64,000 nt of DNA from Chionoecetes opilio (GCA_016584305.1 JACEEZ010018469.1:1-64000); one strand, 5' to 3'. Positions 23,546 to 34,891 are shown, numbered from the stretch's first letter. The notes: generated by a model not told the origin, from the sequence alone. Numbers and translations are program-made.

Positions 23546-25672
23546 GTTTCAAAAAATTTCTTATTCACCCTAAAAAATTAGGTTAAAAAAGGGGTAAAAT
23601 GGTACTTGCAACCCAAAATTGGAGAGACATAAATTTTTCCAGTATTTTATTTGTTAAGAAGAAGGCCACATTAGTTTGCGGAAATTACTCATTTTTGGGA
23701 GTTATCCCCCCTACATAACAAAACCCGGGGACCCTCGGGGGAAAGGGGGGGGTTTGGGGAGGGGAAAGGGAAATAAATTTTTTCAGATGTATATTATGGA
23801 TGACGTAAAATATTTCCCAAAAACACTTGGGGGGTAACATAAGGGCCCCAAATAATAAATATATTACTGATAAAGTCAATGGGAATTTTACCATTTCCCG
23901 GAAAAAAACTTGTCAAAATCTAATCTACAAAGGTAAAACTACAAGTAAAAACATTCATGGCATTGTTTACGTAAACCGATATCTGGGGGAACTACGCCCC
24001 CCCCAAAACCCCCCTGTTTTTCTAACCTTTCCTGAACGTTGCTTGAGTAGCCTAAACCTAAAAACGGGGGGTAAAGGAGGGAAAAATGGAAAAATATGCA
24101 TTTCCCACAAATTTTTTAATGTGAACATCATTCTTAAACATCAAAAAGCTAGGAAAAAAGTACTTTTTAAACCCCTTCCAATACTGGTGAAAATCCAAAT
24201 TTCCAATCAAGTTAGGTTTTAAATGGAGTTTGATTAGTAAAAGATAAAAAATTTTTTTTTTATCATTGCACGACAATGGCGTAGGGGATATTTACGGAAC
24301 GGGCCGGAGGGGCGGGTCGGGCAGCCCAACAAACATAATTTCCCGTAAAAAAAAGAGGCCAAAAATTTAATTTAAACATGTCAAAAAATGCTGGAAAAAT
24401 ATGTTTCGTCCCCATCAGAGACACCCAAAAAACCAAAATTAACCTTTTTTCAACACATAATGGTTCTACGCAGTTTAAAACATTACAAGGCACGTTATTT
24501 TAACCATTCTCAAAATTGTAGAGCTGCCATTAGGGGGGATTTCTAATCCATACACCCCGTCGGGGAATGTAAAATAACACAAGGGGGTTGGGGGGTGGGC
24601 GAAAAACCTGTAAAAAATGGACGAGGACTGCGGGGCATTTTCGGGGCACTGATTGTTTTTTCCCTTTCAAAAAATTTGGTTTTTTCCAAGATGGGGGTAT
24701 TTTTATTTTCCGGAAACCCAAAAAAAAGATATTATGAACCTGCCGAACCTTAAAATTTAAACCCCCAAAGGGTGATGGGGGGTGGTGGGAGGTGTGTCGT
24801 ATGTGTTTAGACAACTATTTCCTTTCTTCAATATTATATAATTTTGAAGGTTTCGCCGAAATGGATAATAATGTACAGTATACTTAGCAAGCAAAAATAA
24901 TTGGGGAAATGCAAGTGGTAACGGCGGTAGTGACCGCGCAGTTCTCGTCCATTATAACCCCGACCTTCCCCCCCAGCGAGGATAGGTTACGTAACGTAAG
25001 GTAGATAACTAGCGTGGGGGGGGAGGTCTGAGGGGGCGCAGCCCCCCCCATGTTATCGCAGAAAACTATTGGTCAATGGGTAGTATTGTACTAAAGTGCA
25101 GTTTTACCCACATAATATCAAGAAAAAAAGTTCAAGTTGCAGGGCGGGACTGCACATCACTAGGTATACTTTGCAGTTTCATTCATAAAAATAAAAGGTC
25201 ACATAATGCTATGTTTTGCTTTACTTACTTCAACAGTTTCCCTCTGCATACGAAAGTGCTTCTTGAAGTCTTCTTGGGAGTACAGGGGCACTATCGTCTC
25301 CACATATTATCGAACTCTCACTGGATTTGGCGGCCTCTCTTCTTCTCTCTCCTCTTCCTGCCTCCTGTCCTGTTCATATCTTGCTACTATAATTTCTCCT
25401 GCTGCAAATACAGGGTCATCAGCTAGTTGTGCTGCCAAGATGAGAGCAGCCTGGGCGATATCAGCTGATATGGGGACCCGCCATTTTGGCAGGTATACAA
25501 ATTTTCGTAGACTCGTCGTTCACTAGGGGAGTGAAAAAACAGTATCGTACATAATTCCTTAGTGAATGCAGCCCAGAAGCTGGCAACTGTCACCCGTTCT
25601 GACGAGGCACGCAAGCGAGAGAGAAGCCGGGAGAAGCCAGGCTTCTTGCGGCTTTCTCACCAAAATTCGCCT
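23546..25672. other. Non-coding stretch
   Basis: Homopolymer-rich to about 24830, then cleaner sequence. A short palindrome GGTTACGTAAC lies near 24986-24996. On the minus strand at 25330-25500 a short alanine- then glutamate/arginine-rich frame resembles the start of some transposase-associated proteins, but I could not support a gene. Confidence 0.35.
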
Positions 25673-26308
25673 AAGGAAGATAAAAGCCTAAAGGCGCTAC
25701 AAGTATAAAACATGATAAAAATAATACTAAGAAAATAAATATAGGGTTGAGTCAAAAGCTTTTAGTCTCATCAAGACACTTCTAACCGACTTTCAACAGA
25801 GAGCTTGCACGCGTACGTTTAGCCTCTGAGATGGAAACTTAGACGGAGTTCACACTACACGTTTTTGCTGTCCGTGTTTACGTGGGCGTGGCGAGATCAG
25901 TGACGTCACACCGATACTCCCGCAGTCCCGTTTAAATAATTGGGAGCTCCGAATAATGTGAGCCTGAGACGCGCGTCTTTCAAGGTCTGGTTCGCCATCA
26001 CTGCTCCAGTGATGATGTCGTGCGGAGCCTGGTTCACACTACACAGGCAGGGAATGACGTCACCGTGACGTACTGTGCCGTCACTGATGATAAGACGCAC
26101 GTAGACTACGGACAGCAAAAACGTGTAGTGTGAGCCGGGCCATAGAGACTGCGCGGCGAGCGATTTAGAAGGGTCTTGATAAGACCACAGTCTAATATTA
26201 GACTGTGGATGAGACTAAAAGATTTTTGACTCCACCCTATATATATTTTCTTAGTATTATTTTTATCATGTTTTATACTTGTAGCGCCTTAAGGCTTTTA
26301 TCTTCCTT
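25673..26308. repeat. Inverted repeat pair flanking a MITE (foldback structure)
   Basis: The left arm 25673-25786 and right arm 26165-26308 are inverted copies (shared GGAAGATAAAAGCC, GCGCTACAAGTATAAAACAT, ATAGGGT...GAGTCAAAA, CTTTTAGTCTCAT). The right arm carries an extra 24-bp perfect palindrome at 26185-26208. The same arm sequence recurs next to the hAT copy at 40915-41010 and inverted at 49570-49665, so it belongs to the composite repeat rather than standing alone. Confidence 0.75.
25845..26142. mobile_element. MITE with ~35-bp terminal inverted repeats
   Basis: The left end GGAGTTCACACTACACGT and the right end ACGTGTAGTGTGAGCCGG are inverted, extending inwards through GTTTTTGCTGTCCGT. 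The interior has no coding capacity and includes a paired GTGACGTCAC/GACGTCACCGTGACGT block. The end type is common among hAT- or piggyBac-derived MITEs; no clean target duplication was found, so the superfamily is open. Confidence 0.65.
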
Positions 26309-26549
26309 GAGGCCTCAGGTGGCTGGCTTTATATATTATTTCTAGAAGGCTGAGATGGCTGGCCCTCGCCCGTGGTGTCGCAGGCTGGATTTGTTGAGTG
26401 ATACATTTAATTAATTGAGGCTTATGCTTCCCCCTGGTGCCCTCTGCCGCACTTGCAGTCGGAGGGAAGCTTGATGGGCGGCATGTGGGTGTCTTCGGCT
26501 ACTCGACGACGGGAAAAAAAAGTAGCTCCAGGCGAGTCTTGAACTAGAG
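26309..26549 (+). repeat. Composite-repeat left flank, copy 1
   Basis: Non-coding sequence that also precedes the hAT elements at 34550 and 41237 and occurs inverted at 49340-49570 (shared GCTGAGATGGCTGGCCCTCG, ATTGAGGCTTATGCTT, GTGGGTGTCTTCG, CTCGACGACGGGA). It ends in AACTAGAG, the target duplication of the adjacent hAT element. Confidence 0.75.
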
Positions 26550-27668
26550 CAGTGGTTCTTAACCTGGGGTACCTGTACCACCAAGGGGTACGAAACCTTA
26601 CACCTGGGGGTACGAGACATGCTGACCAATAATTCAATATCATATTTATAAGGAGGCTGGAATTATATATTTATAATTATTTTGTCTGTCTTGTCTTGTC
26701 TCTTTGCATCATTTTGTGAAGAAATTGAAGCTGAACATAGTGTTCCTGTTTTAGACACGGAAGTGAGGTGGCTCTCATGTACTACTTACACGTGTCTTCG
26801 AACTACACGAAGAAATCAAGAGGTTTCTTATAAATCAAGGCAGTGACATTGCTGACCACTTTGAAAACAGGGAGTTCATTTTGTCCTTAGCTGACAGATG
26901 TATTCACGCACTTGAACGAGTTAAACATCTCCATCCAAGGGAAGAATGCTGAACATGATAACTGTCAGAGAAGTTATTGCCTTTACCCAGAAACTTCCAA
27001 TTTGGATGTGGCGCATTGAAGAAGGGAATTTTGTTAACTTTCCTTCATTTGATGAGGCTGCTTTTGCAGAGGAAGTGTCCATCGTTACTGAAGTGAAAGA
27101 GCATTTGCAAGGGCTGATTCACTCCTTCCAGCGATACTTTCACCATGGACAGGTTTCTGTGGCACAGAGATGGATACGGGATCCATATAATTTCAACCTG
27201 GATTCCATGGATAACAGTAATATGTTGAAAGATGATCTTGTTCAGCGGCAGGCCAACGACAGAATCCAAATGCATTTTGAATCAATGCAGCTAGATATGT
27301 TTTGGTGTGCACAACTCAAAACATTCCCACAGTTAGCAGAAAGACCTCTGGAGGTTATTGTGCCATTTGCAACAACGTTCTTATGCGTTTTTCAACACAA
27401 CTACACCTCAAAACAAAGATTAGGAACCGTCTGGATGCAAGTGACGACATGCGTGTGGCACTTCGGGAACTTCGTTTGCAATCATCATAATTGATGAAAT
27501 GCAACAACAAAAGAGTCACAGAAATGTAACATTGTGTACTATGTAGTATTGTAGTTAGTGAAATAAAAGGTTCGTTACTCTAATTATACTTTTTTCTGAT
27601 CGGGGGTACGAGACAAATTATGAGATCTCAAAGGGTACGAGCACTAAAAAAGGTTAAGTAAACTACTC
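26550..27668 (+). mobile_element. hAT transposon, composite copy 1, with 8-bp TSD
   Basis: Starts CAGTGGTTCTTAACCT; the right end reads AGGTTAAGTAAACTACTC, a mutated inverted copy. It is flanked by exact 8-bp duplications AACTAGAG at 26542-26549 and 27669-27676. The termini match the hAT Charlie-type consensus as I know it. At 1,119 bp it lacks the N-terminal BED finger and most of the catalytic region, so it is an internally deleted copy. It is the only one of the three copies with no later insertion and so serves as the empty-site reference. Confidence 0.9.
26754..27494 (+). pseudogene. hAT transposase C-terminal pseudogene (ZBED5/SCAND3-like)
   Basis: Decayed C-terminal part of a hAT transposase of the ZBED5/SCAND3-like type. 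A DTEVRWLS motif is followed in another frame by a charged segment (HEEIKRFL...DIADHFEN), then a 182-codon open frame from 26946 containing EEGNFVNFP and ending in the dimerisation region (FATTFLC). The expected continuation, KTKIRNRLDASDDMRVAL, is in a different frame at 27302-27490. At least three frameshifts separate these pieces and the catalytic core is missing, so no active enzyme can be made. In intact relatives this region forms the hydrophobic C-terminal dimer. The similarity is recognised from family knowledge, not from a search. Confidence 0.8.
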
Positions 27669-27909
27669 AACTAGAGACTCTAGATCACTGGCGAAAAAAA
27701 CCCCGCTTGCAAGTCCCCAAAGAAAAACATACTAAAGGAATACAGACCCCTGGATCTATTTTAGATCTGCATGATGATTAAGCATGACAAAAGGATAAAA
27801 CCTTATTCATTTTATATTATTTTCATAATGATTTACCTTCACCATGTTTACAGACTGGATCAACTTTGTGGTCTTATTAGTACATGCAAGGGACAGTCGT
27901 TCTCGGGGA
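27669..27909 (+). repeat. Composite-repeat right flank, copy 1
   Basis: Begins with the target duplication and continues with GCTTGCAAGTCCCC and ACAGACCCCTGGATC to GGACAGTCGT...CGGGGAC. The same sequence follows the hAT copies at 37042-37281 and 43032-43271. After CGGGGAC this copy switches to the palindromic repeat at 27910, whereas the others continue differently. Confidence 0.7.
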
Positions 27910-28139
27910 CCATTTTAAGCTGCAATTTTTTTTTTTTTGGGTTGGTTGAGTTTTATTGTCATACAGACGTAAAAAAAACTTAAAAACTGATTTTGATTTG
28001 CAGGGTTCTGCGAAAAAAATATATAGAACAATTGATATTGTTCTTCGCAAGATGTACAATTGGTGCCGAGATCATTTTTACGTCTGTATGACAAAAAAAC
28101 TCAACCAACCAAAAACCAAATTTTTTGCAGCTTAAATGG
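27910..28139. repeat. Palindromic element at the start of repeat B
   Basis: Outer arms CCATTTTAAGCTGCAA and TTGCAGCTTAAATGG are inverted, as are the inner arms with GGTTGGTTGAGTTTT and GTCATACAGACGTAAAA. The centre contains another hairpin (AGAACAATTGATATTGTTCT). A variant is at 40010-40195. Confidence 0.7.
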
Positions 28140-28670
28140 TCAGAACACTACTTTTATTGCGTGTACCTATTTTTTACTATGAAACTATTGACCCTAGACC
28201 AAAAATGTTATGAATACTTTTTGTGAAGTTCAACTAGATCTACCCTAAACATCTATCCGTTTTCTTTTTGCTGATACAGATTTTTAGATATACAGTTTTT
28301 ATATTTTGCGCATCCTTGTGCCGTTCAATGACCAGCAAAATATTGATGCACCATACATCTGTCTTTCATCCATCTAACATATTGTTATGTCTTGATGGAG
28401 AGGTCTTCTGCCGGAATCGTATTCCACTTTGAAAAATTTACATTTCTTATTCGAGTATTTAGAGTTTTACGCATGTATGCAATTTTCACTCGATTTCAGG
28501 AATATTTTTTCGGGTAATATGCCCTAAAGACAAGCTTAATTCGGTCATTTATCAATGGAATTTAAATCTGCTTATACCACAGGGTAGCCTGTTGAAATCA
28601 GGAATTTTTTGCACTCCATAACGTTTTCTCGTAGCTAATACTGTTCTTGAGATATTATGGAAACATTAGG
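28140..28670 (+). repeat. Repeat B, copy 1
   Basis: Non-coding sequence also found at 40196-40735 and 46130-46475 and inverted at 49760-50240. Landmarks: CATCCTTGTGCCGTTCAATG, CATACATCT, TTACGCATGTATGCAATTTT, GGGTAATATGCCCTA, TTCTTGAGATATTATGGAA. No coding potential and no clear terminal structure. It is part of the composite unit with the hAT element. Confidence 0.75.
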
Positions 28671-29175
28671 CGTTTTCTGCGGGGGAGCATGATGGAATTT
28701 ATCTTGCAAGAGAAAAAATGTCGCTTGCTCAAATTTCGCTTGCTGTTCAATCATCCTGGGAAGATGATTGCCCAACCCGCAAGAAAATTTCTTGCGTGAG
28801 CAAGCGAGAAGTGAGTGAAGTGTGTCAGCGTTCGGCTGAAGTGGCGATGCTTTCTGCTTCAATAAAAGAATGACAAAAGTGTACTTTCGACAAAATCAAT
28901 TACACTTTCTTATTTCATTGTCTTATCATAAAAGTTTGAATCAAATAAGGTTGCGGCGTGTAATTAAGGAAAATATAATCGTCACAGCTGTATGTATTGC
29001 TTTATATGCATTCGAACAGCTGGACTTAAACACTGGAATGTGTGACTTGTTAACAAACAAAAATAAGCAACTTCACACACCTCACTCTTACCCGATTTGC
29101 TGACAATACCAATGGATATTAAGAAACACTGAGACTACTATCGGCTTCCTGACGAAATTTTGCATCGCATTAGTA
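28671..29175. other. Non-coding spacer
   Basis: 28680-28870 contains repeated GCTTGCTCA/TTGCTTGC words and AGAAGTGAGTGAAGTG; the rest is unremarkable. No gene. Confidence 0.4.
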
Positions 29176-29847
29176 TCTATAATAATATAAGCGAAAGTGT
29201 GTCTGTGTGTGTGTCTGTGTATCTGTGTGTCTGTGTGTGTCTGCGATAGGTGCCGCCCCCAGTGCCCCAATCCCATCATGTGGCACAGTTTTGAAACCGG
29301 GTCGACCAGGGGCACATTTTAAGCCCACTTATGAGATGATCCGATCAGTTTTTTTTTTTTTTTTTTAGTAGCCTATTAGCGAGAATTGTGAAGAAAAAAA
29401 AGTGGGTTGCGATAATCGAGGAAACCTTGATGTAGGGTGATGGGTAATGGGTGAGTGAATGGGTGGGGTAATGGGTGTGGGGTGATGGGTGAGTGAATGG
29501 GTGGGGGGTGATGGGTGATGGGTGAGGGAATAGGTGGGGGGTGATGGGTAATGGGTGAGTGAATGGGTGTGTGGTGATGGGTAATGGGTGAGTGAATGGG
29601 TATGTGGTGATGGGTAATGGGTGAGTGAATGGGGTGGCGGGTGATGGGTAATGGGTGAGTGAATGGGTGGGGGGAATACATACATTTCTACATCCATGAT
29701 TTCAGGAAAGTTATAAGGGGCTATCTGGAGAGTCTGTGTTTGGTGGGCCGAAGGTCCACCAAACACAGGTGGTGGGCCGAAGGCCCACCAATAGCCCTCC
29801 GCAGGAGGTAGCCAAAAAGTCCGCCCGGAGGGCGGCTTTGCGGCTAG
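29176..29847 (+). mobile_element. Helitron-like non-autonomous element H1
   Basis: Starts TCTATAATAATATAAGCG and ends with a GC-rich hairpin (CCGCCCGGAGGGCGG) followed after five bases by CTAG, fitting the TC...hairpin...CTRR rule. It sits exactly between A (29175) and T (29848), the Helitron AT target, with no target duplication. Inside are a (GT)n/TGTC microsatellite just after the 5' end, about 120 bp of unique sequence, a G-rich minisatellite (29428-29675) and a second hairpin with inverted GGTGGGCC and GGCCCACC. No Rep/helicase is encoded. Related copies: 41915-42601 and 48117-49273. Confidence 0.8.
29428..29675 (+). repeat. G-rich minisatellite inside H1
   Basis: About seven units built from GGGTGATGGGTAATGGGTGA plus GTGAATGGGTGGG. 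Every unit has several GGG runs, so the plus strand could form G-quadruplexes. The minus strand reads as a T-H-S-L-T-H-Y-P-S-P repeat peptide, which is a by-product of the array. Confidence 0.9.
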
Positions 29848-29915
29848 TACATTTATAACTGTAATGTAAGTACAAGTATTCGAAAACAAGGGTTAAGTAA
29901 AACAGTAACACTAAC
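29848..29915. other. Short sequence before the scaffold gap
   Basis: Non-coding, ends at the run of N. Confidence 0.6.
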
Positions 29916-30866
29916 NNNNNNNNNNNNNNNNNNNNNNNNNNNNNNNNNNNNNNNNNNNNNNNNNNNNNNNNNNNNNNNNNNNNNNNNNNNNNNNNNNNNN
30001 NNNNNNNNNNNNNNNNNNNNNNNNNNNNNNNNNNNNNNNNNNNNNNNNNNNNNNNNNNNNNNNNNNNNNNNNNNNNNNNNNNNNNNNNNNNNNNNNNNNN
30101 NNNNNNNNNNNNNNNNNNNNNNNNNNNNNNNNNNNNNNNNNNNNNNNNNNNNNNNNNNNNNNNNNNNNNNNNNNNNNNNNNNNNNNNNNNNNNNNNNNNN
30201 NNNNNNNNNNNNNNNNNNNNNNNNNNNNNNNNNNNNNNNNNNNNNNNNNNNNNNNNNNNNNNNNNNNNNNNNNNNNNNNNNNNNNNNNNNNNNNNNNNNN
30301 NNNNNNNNNNNNNNNNNNNNNNNNNNNNNNNNNNNNNNNNNNNNNNNNNNNNNNNNNNNNNNNNNNNNNNNNNNNNNNNNNNNNNNNNNNNNNNNNNNNN
30401 NNNNNNNNNNNNNNNNNNNNNNNNNNNNNNNNNNNNNNNNNNNNNNNNNNNNNNNNNNNNNNNNNNNNNNNNNNNNNNNNNNNNNNNNNNNNNNNNNNNN
30501 NNNNNNNNNNNNNNNNNNNNNNNNNNNNNNNNNNNNNNNNNNNNNNNNNNNNNNNNNNNNNNNNNNNNNNNNNNNNNNNNNNNNNNNNNNNNNNNNNNNN
30601 NNNNNNNNNNNNNNNNNNNNNNNNNNNNNNNNNNNNNNNNNNNNNNNNNNNNNNNNNNNNNNNNNNNNNNNNNNNNNNNNNNNNNNNNNNNNNNNNNNNN
30701 NNNNNNNNNNNNNNNNNNNNNNNNNNNNNNNNNNNNNNNNNNNNNNNNNNNNNNNNNNNNNNNNNNNNNNNNNNNNNNNNNNNNNNNNNNNNNNNNNNNN
30801 NNNNNNNNNNNNNNNNNNNNNNNNNNNNNNNNNNNNNNNNNNNNNNNNNNNNNNNNNNNNNNNNNN
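29916..30866. other. Scaffold gap (951 N)
   Basis: Continuous N, so sequence on the two sides may not be truly adjacent at this distance. The 404-codon frame spanning it is an artefact. Confidence 1.
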
Positions 30867-32040
30867 AGAGGTTTTCCCAGGCTGGATACGTTTAAGGGTT
30901 CTAAGGTCCTATCACCAAACTCCAAAAGTCACAAAAAAAAAAAAACAGCGGTAAGTCAGGGTCAACACGTACGGTCAAACGCCCAGCTCCGCATCCAAGC
31001 ATCCGGTTGATTTTCCGCCACTGCTGCTATCTGCATTTTGGCTTCTGGATTCCTCCATGACCTTATCGCTGAGGGCCCACTCTCTCCAGACATGGACGGG
31101 TTCTGCGACCTAAAAGCTGAGGAGGCCAGGCATAGATGCCATGGCATGGTCAGGGACCTTGACAGGGGAAGCACCAGGGTTCCAAATTGTTTGTTTGGGT
31201 TTACGATGGAGGAAGGACAAGCCAGGGCGAGGGGTCCCCGACAGCTATGGGAAAATGCACCCAAGGTTGATCAGGGACATTTTTGTCAGTGACAGAGGAG
31301 ATCTGGAATGTACCTTTTGCACTTTGTACCAGAAGGACCGGGTTTGCCACCTTAGAAGCCTGCGTTCAAGGTGCTCGGCTATTAGATCTGCTGGTGACAT
31401 ACATCCACGACTCACTAAATCGACTGAGGTGACTCACTAGGGCCAACACGGGTTTGAAGGTGGTACTCACGCCCATTTGGAGAAGATGTTGGGACGCAAG
31501 CTCTTCTGGAGTACATGCGTGTTGCCACAAACAAAGTTGCCCCTGCCCCACCTTATCACCACTTTCGACGGCCTACTAAATCTGACACTGGCTTTCCGGG
31601 TAATTTTTTTTTGCGGGTCGCTGTCCAGCTGATGAGTGCAGTACAACGCAGATTTTCAGAGGATTTGCCAGGCGTGAAGATCTTACGGAGTTTTACCGGA
31701 GTATATCCTGGTCAACATGTCCTGACAGCAGGTCTCCTACCAGCTGGTCAGGCGGGTGAACCCGGGGCGTCTCCCGTCCGGCTGCAGGAGATCAAGTTGG
31801 TGGCAAGGGTCCCACTCCAGATGGCTCACCACAGCCCAGTCGCTCGTGTACATTGGCCAGAAAGCTGGACTGACTGGCAAAAAAACTGAACAACCCCGGA
31901 AATCTTTACTCCTGCAGGTGTACTTCAAACTCTACTACACCCATCCAAGCTTGAGCGGAAGGCCCCCCAAGCCAATTTACCACCACAGGATAACCGACCA
32001 GGGAAAAATTTTTTTTTTCTCGTGGGGGGGGCGCCAATGA
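30867..32040. other. GC-moderate stretch, no recognised gene
   Basis: Relatively clean sequence with several short frames (plus 31038-31292, 31141-31440, 31515-31889; minus 30962-31264). None shows a domain I recognise, but the composition is closer to coding than its surroundings. One frame has a CTFC pair that could belong to a decayed zinc-binding motif; this is weak. It may be the remnant of a retroelement whose other part lies in the gap. Confidence 0.35.
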
Positions 32041-33180
32041 GCAGGGAGGGCGGGGCAAAATTGGACGTGAGGTGGCACCAAAACGATCCCGGGAAATTTA
32101 ATTAAAAATTAATTTTCGGCCAAAAAAAAATCCGCCTTTCCGGCAAGGTTTTTTTCCCTTTTAATTCCGGGGATTTTAATTGGTTTCCCAAATTTTTGGG
32201 ACTTACATAAACGGGATTCCCGGTGCGCTGTTCGGTTCCCCGGGGGTCGCCGCTCGGCCACCGGGCAACTGGGTCCTTGTCCCCCAAGGACGAGAACGTA
32301 ACCCCTACTTGAATTAAACCTTACACTTTACTAATGAAAACTATTTTGATTTCAATTTAACGGCCCCCGGACCTCGGTAAGAATTTAGAAACACAGGTCA
32401 ATACAAAATCTCGTTGGGTAACCTTTTTTTTACTTCGGGGCCTTTTTGAATGGGTTTTTTAGTTTAATACACTTTAAAAAATTAAAAAATTACTTTTAAA
32501 AAAAATTTGCTTTATTTCTTTGAAAAAAACTTCCCTCTTCCTCGCGGAATTTCCAAAACCCCCGGAAAAAAATTTTAAAAAAGCCAAAATTTTTTTTGGG
32601 GAAAATGCATATTTTGGGAATTTTTGGGAAAAGGGTCCCCGGGAAAACCGGTCAAATTTTCCCCCCCCCACGAGGGGAATGGGAAAGCGCGGTTTGCCCA
32701 CCCCAAAAAAAAAAGGGGGGCCAATTAAACCCGTGTAAACCCGATCCCCAAGGTTTTTTAGACCAGCGCGAAAAAGGGGGGGCCCCTTTCCAAATTTGGG
32801 GCCCCACACCTTTCACGTCCGGGGATAGTCCAGGGAATTGGCAACCTACGGGGCCGGAGTTTTTCCCCACCCGAGCCCGGGGGGGGCGGGAAGGTTTGGA
32901 GCAAGGGGTTGGGGGGGCCCCCGGGTTAATCCCGGGGGGGGGGCCCCCCAGGGAAGAAATGCCTTTTCCCCGGCTAAAAGGAGTGGACCGTTTTGGCAAC
33001 GGAAAGGTGCACACGGAAAACCCCGTCCACTGGGGAAAAAAGAGTTCCCAAGCTTTGGGTCCAAATTTCATGATCAACCCGAAAACCAACCGCGGTTTTA
33101 CAAACCGGAAAAAGGGGGGAAATTTTAAAGGGAAAAGGGAGTAACTCAGTTTAATTAAAAAGGATTTTAAATTTTTTTTG
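32041..33180. other. Homopolymer-rich non-coding stretch
   Basis: The same run-rich texture as 1.7-11 kb. Overlapping open frames on both strands (for example plus 32596-33144 and minus 32652-33089) are glycine/proline-rich and mutually exclusive. No gene supported. Confidence 0.45.
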
Positions 33181-33906
33181 CGCTCTAATCACGACACTCC
33201 CTGGTGTGTCTGTGTGTTGTACCACACACCGGGGCGGTGTTGAGAGTACCTTGTCAGTCATAACTGTTCCCGGCTCTGTCTCATTAGAATTAGTTCATTG
33301 CGATTACTTAACGAACAGCGTGCATTTATTAATGTATAAATCTCACAGTTGTACAGATATGTATATATATCTTGTAATTATGTCTGGTACTTCATATTAA
33401 CAAGCCTTTATAAAAACAACCGCCGACCACTTTTATTCAAAACTACCATCTGAAGTGTCTGGCTAGGACGGTAACGCCTACCCATCAACTACCTACACTT
33501 CTGAGGCAATCAACCCCTACTGTATCCACAACAAGTTGTACGTATTCTTACTTGGGTTGACCCCAGTTACTTGAACATCACACAGATTAAGGGTACAATC
33601 AAACCCAAGCTGAGCTTGTCAGCCCACCAGCTTGCAGGACCACTGATCAGTGGCCGCTGGCCAGGTGAACGACAGCCGGCATTCACCTGTTCACTGTCCG
33701 GGGATCAGATCAAGGGAGATCCTGGTCAAGCCGGTAAGAGGTTCCAGAGTTCTCTATCACACTCAGAGCACCGAAAGAGTCGTGAAGCAGGTTGACAAGA
33801 CTGCGGCAGCCCAGTGGGTGGGGCAGCAGGCCAGAGACGGGTTCTCGGGCTCGGGCCACACCGGGAGACCATGCCCTTGCTTCAGGTCTCAAGAAGGACA
33901 TGTGGA
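33181..33906. other. Non-coding stretch, possible retroelement remnant
   Basis: Clean sequence beginning with a small inverted pair (GTGTGTTGTACCACACAC). Plus frame 33650-33916 has no clear domain. An LTR origin is conceivable but no second LTR is present. Confidence 0.3.
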
Positions 33907-34430
33907 CACGTTCTAGGCCAAACGCTAGAGGCTGTGACACTGTGATTAGTGCCTGATGAACCACTGATCAGAAAGAGCTTACCACGCTGTCATTTGGAAC
34001 TCCTATTGGTGCATGATGCAATATACAGGACCAACCGGAACACGCGTACTCATGTAAGCATTTATCGATAAGGGTGCAATATAAAAGTGCGAGTTTGCCC
34101 ATAGTAGAATTGCCAATGCAAAAATGGAAAAAGATAAAAATCGTCTTGAATTCCATTGACATGAGACACGTTCTAGGCCAACTGTAGAGGCTGTGAACAC
34201 TGTGATTGTAGTGCCCTGATGAACAACTGATCAGAACGAGCTTACCCAGCTAGTCATTTGGAACTCATATTGGTGCATGATGCAATACACAGGACCAACC
34301 GGACACTGGTAATCATTTAAGCCTTTTCGATAAGGGTGTATGTAATAATAAAAAGTGCGAATTTGCATAGTAAGAATGCCTCAAATGCAAAAAGGATATA
34401 GATAAAACGTCTTAGAATTCCATTTATATA
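33907..34430 (+). repeat. Two-copy tandem duplication, 260-bp period
   Basis: ACACGTTCTAGGCCA at 33906 recurs at 34166, and the following sequence (CTGATGAAC, CTGATCAGAA, TCATTTGGAACTC, GGTGCATGATGCAATA, ACAGGACCAACCGGA, AAAGTGCGA) repeats in order. The second unit differs by point changes and single-base indels. Non-coding. Confidence 0.85.
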
Positions 34431-34586
34431 CGAAATTGGCATGCAAAAGTGAGGAAAGAATTTTGTTCTACGGCGTACCTAATGTGGGTGTCTTCGGCTA
34501 CTCGACGTCTTCCAAAAAAGTAGCTCCTGGCGAGTCTTTGAACTAAGAGCAGTGGTCTTAACCTGGGGTACCTGTGCCACCAGGGG

Positions 34587-34891
34587 CAAGGGCGTAGCCA
34601 GAGGGGGGCCAATGGGGCATGCCCCCCCCCCCCCAATTGCAACACATATACTTTAGGAGTGTGTGGAATATTTCATCAATTTTACTCTATTGATATTCAT
34701 GCAAAGAACCAATAAATGACCCCCATAGGGATCAATAGCCCCTCCTAATTAAGTCATATCTTCAAAAATATCTATGGGGGGCTCCTTACAGCGCCTCCCA
34801 GCCCCAGCTGATAAGGAACCCCACCCCTTCAACCATCATTGGAGGTGGCTGGAGATGGCCCCTCCCAATTATTTTTCCTGGCTACGCCTTG
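34587..34891. mobile_element. 305-bp hAT-type MITE with exact 8-bp TSD
   Basis: The ends are CAAGGGCGTAGCCAG and CTGGCTACGCCTTG, inverted. It is flanked by an exact duplication of ACCAGGGG at 34579-34586 and 34892-34899. The empty site is visible in copy 1 at about 26573-26590. The interior is non-coding, with inverted subterminal GGGGCC/GGCCCC blocks. It inserted after the composite duplication because only this copy carries it. Confidence 0.92.

Noticed and set aside
25206..25614. Possible DNA-binding or nuclease gene start on the minus strand (alanine-rich then E/R-rich)
   Set aside because: Too short and broken by a stop; no motif that distinguishes it from chance.
29711..30925. 404-codon open frame on the minus strand
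   Set aside because: More than 300 of its codons are N from the scaffold gap; the ends are Helitron hairpin sequence.
33200..33600. Solo LTR
   Set aside because: TG...CA-like limits can be proposed but there is no second copy, clear polyadenylation/PBS layout or target duplication.
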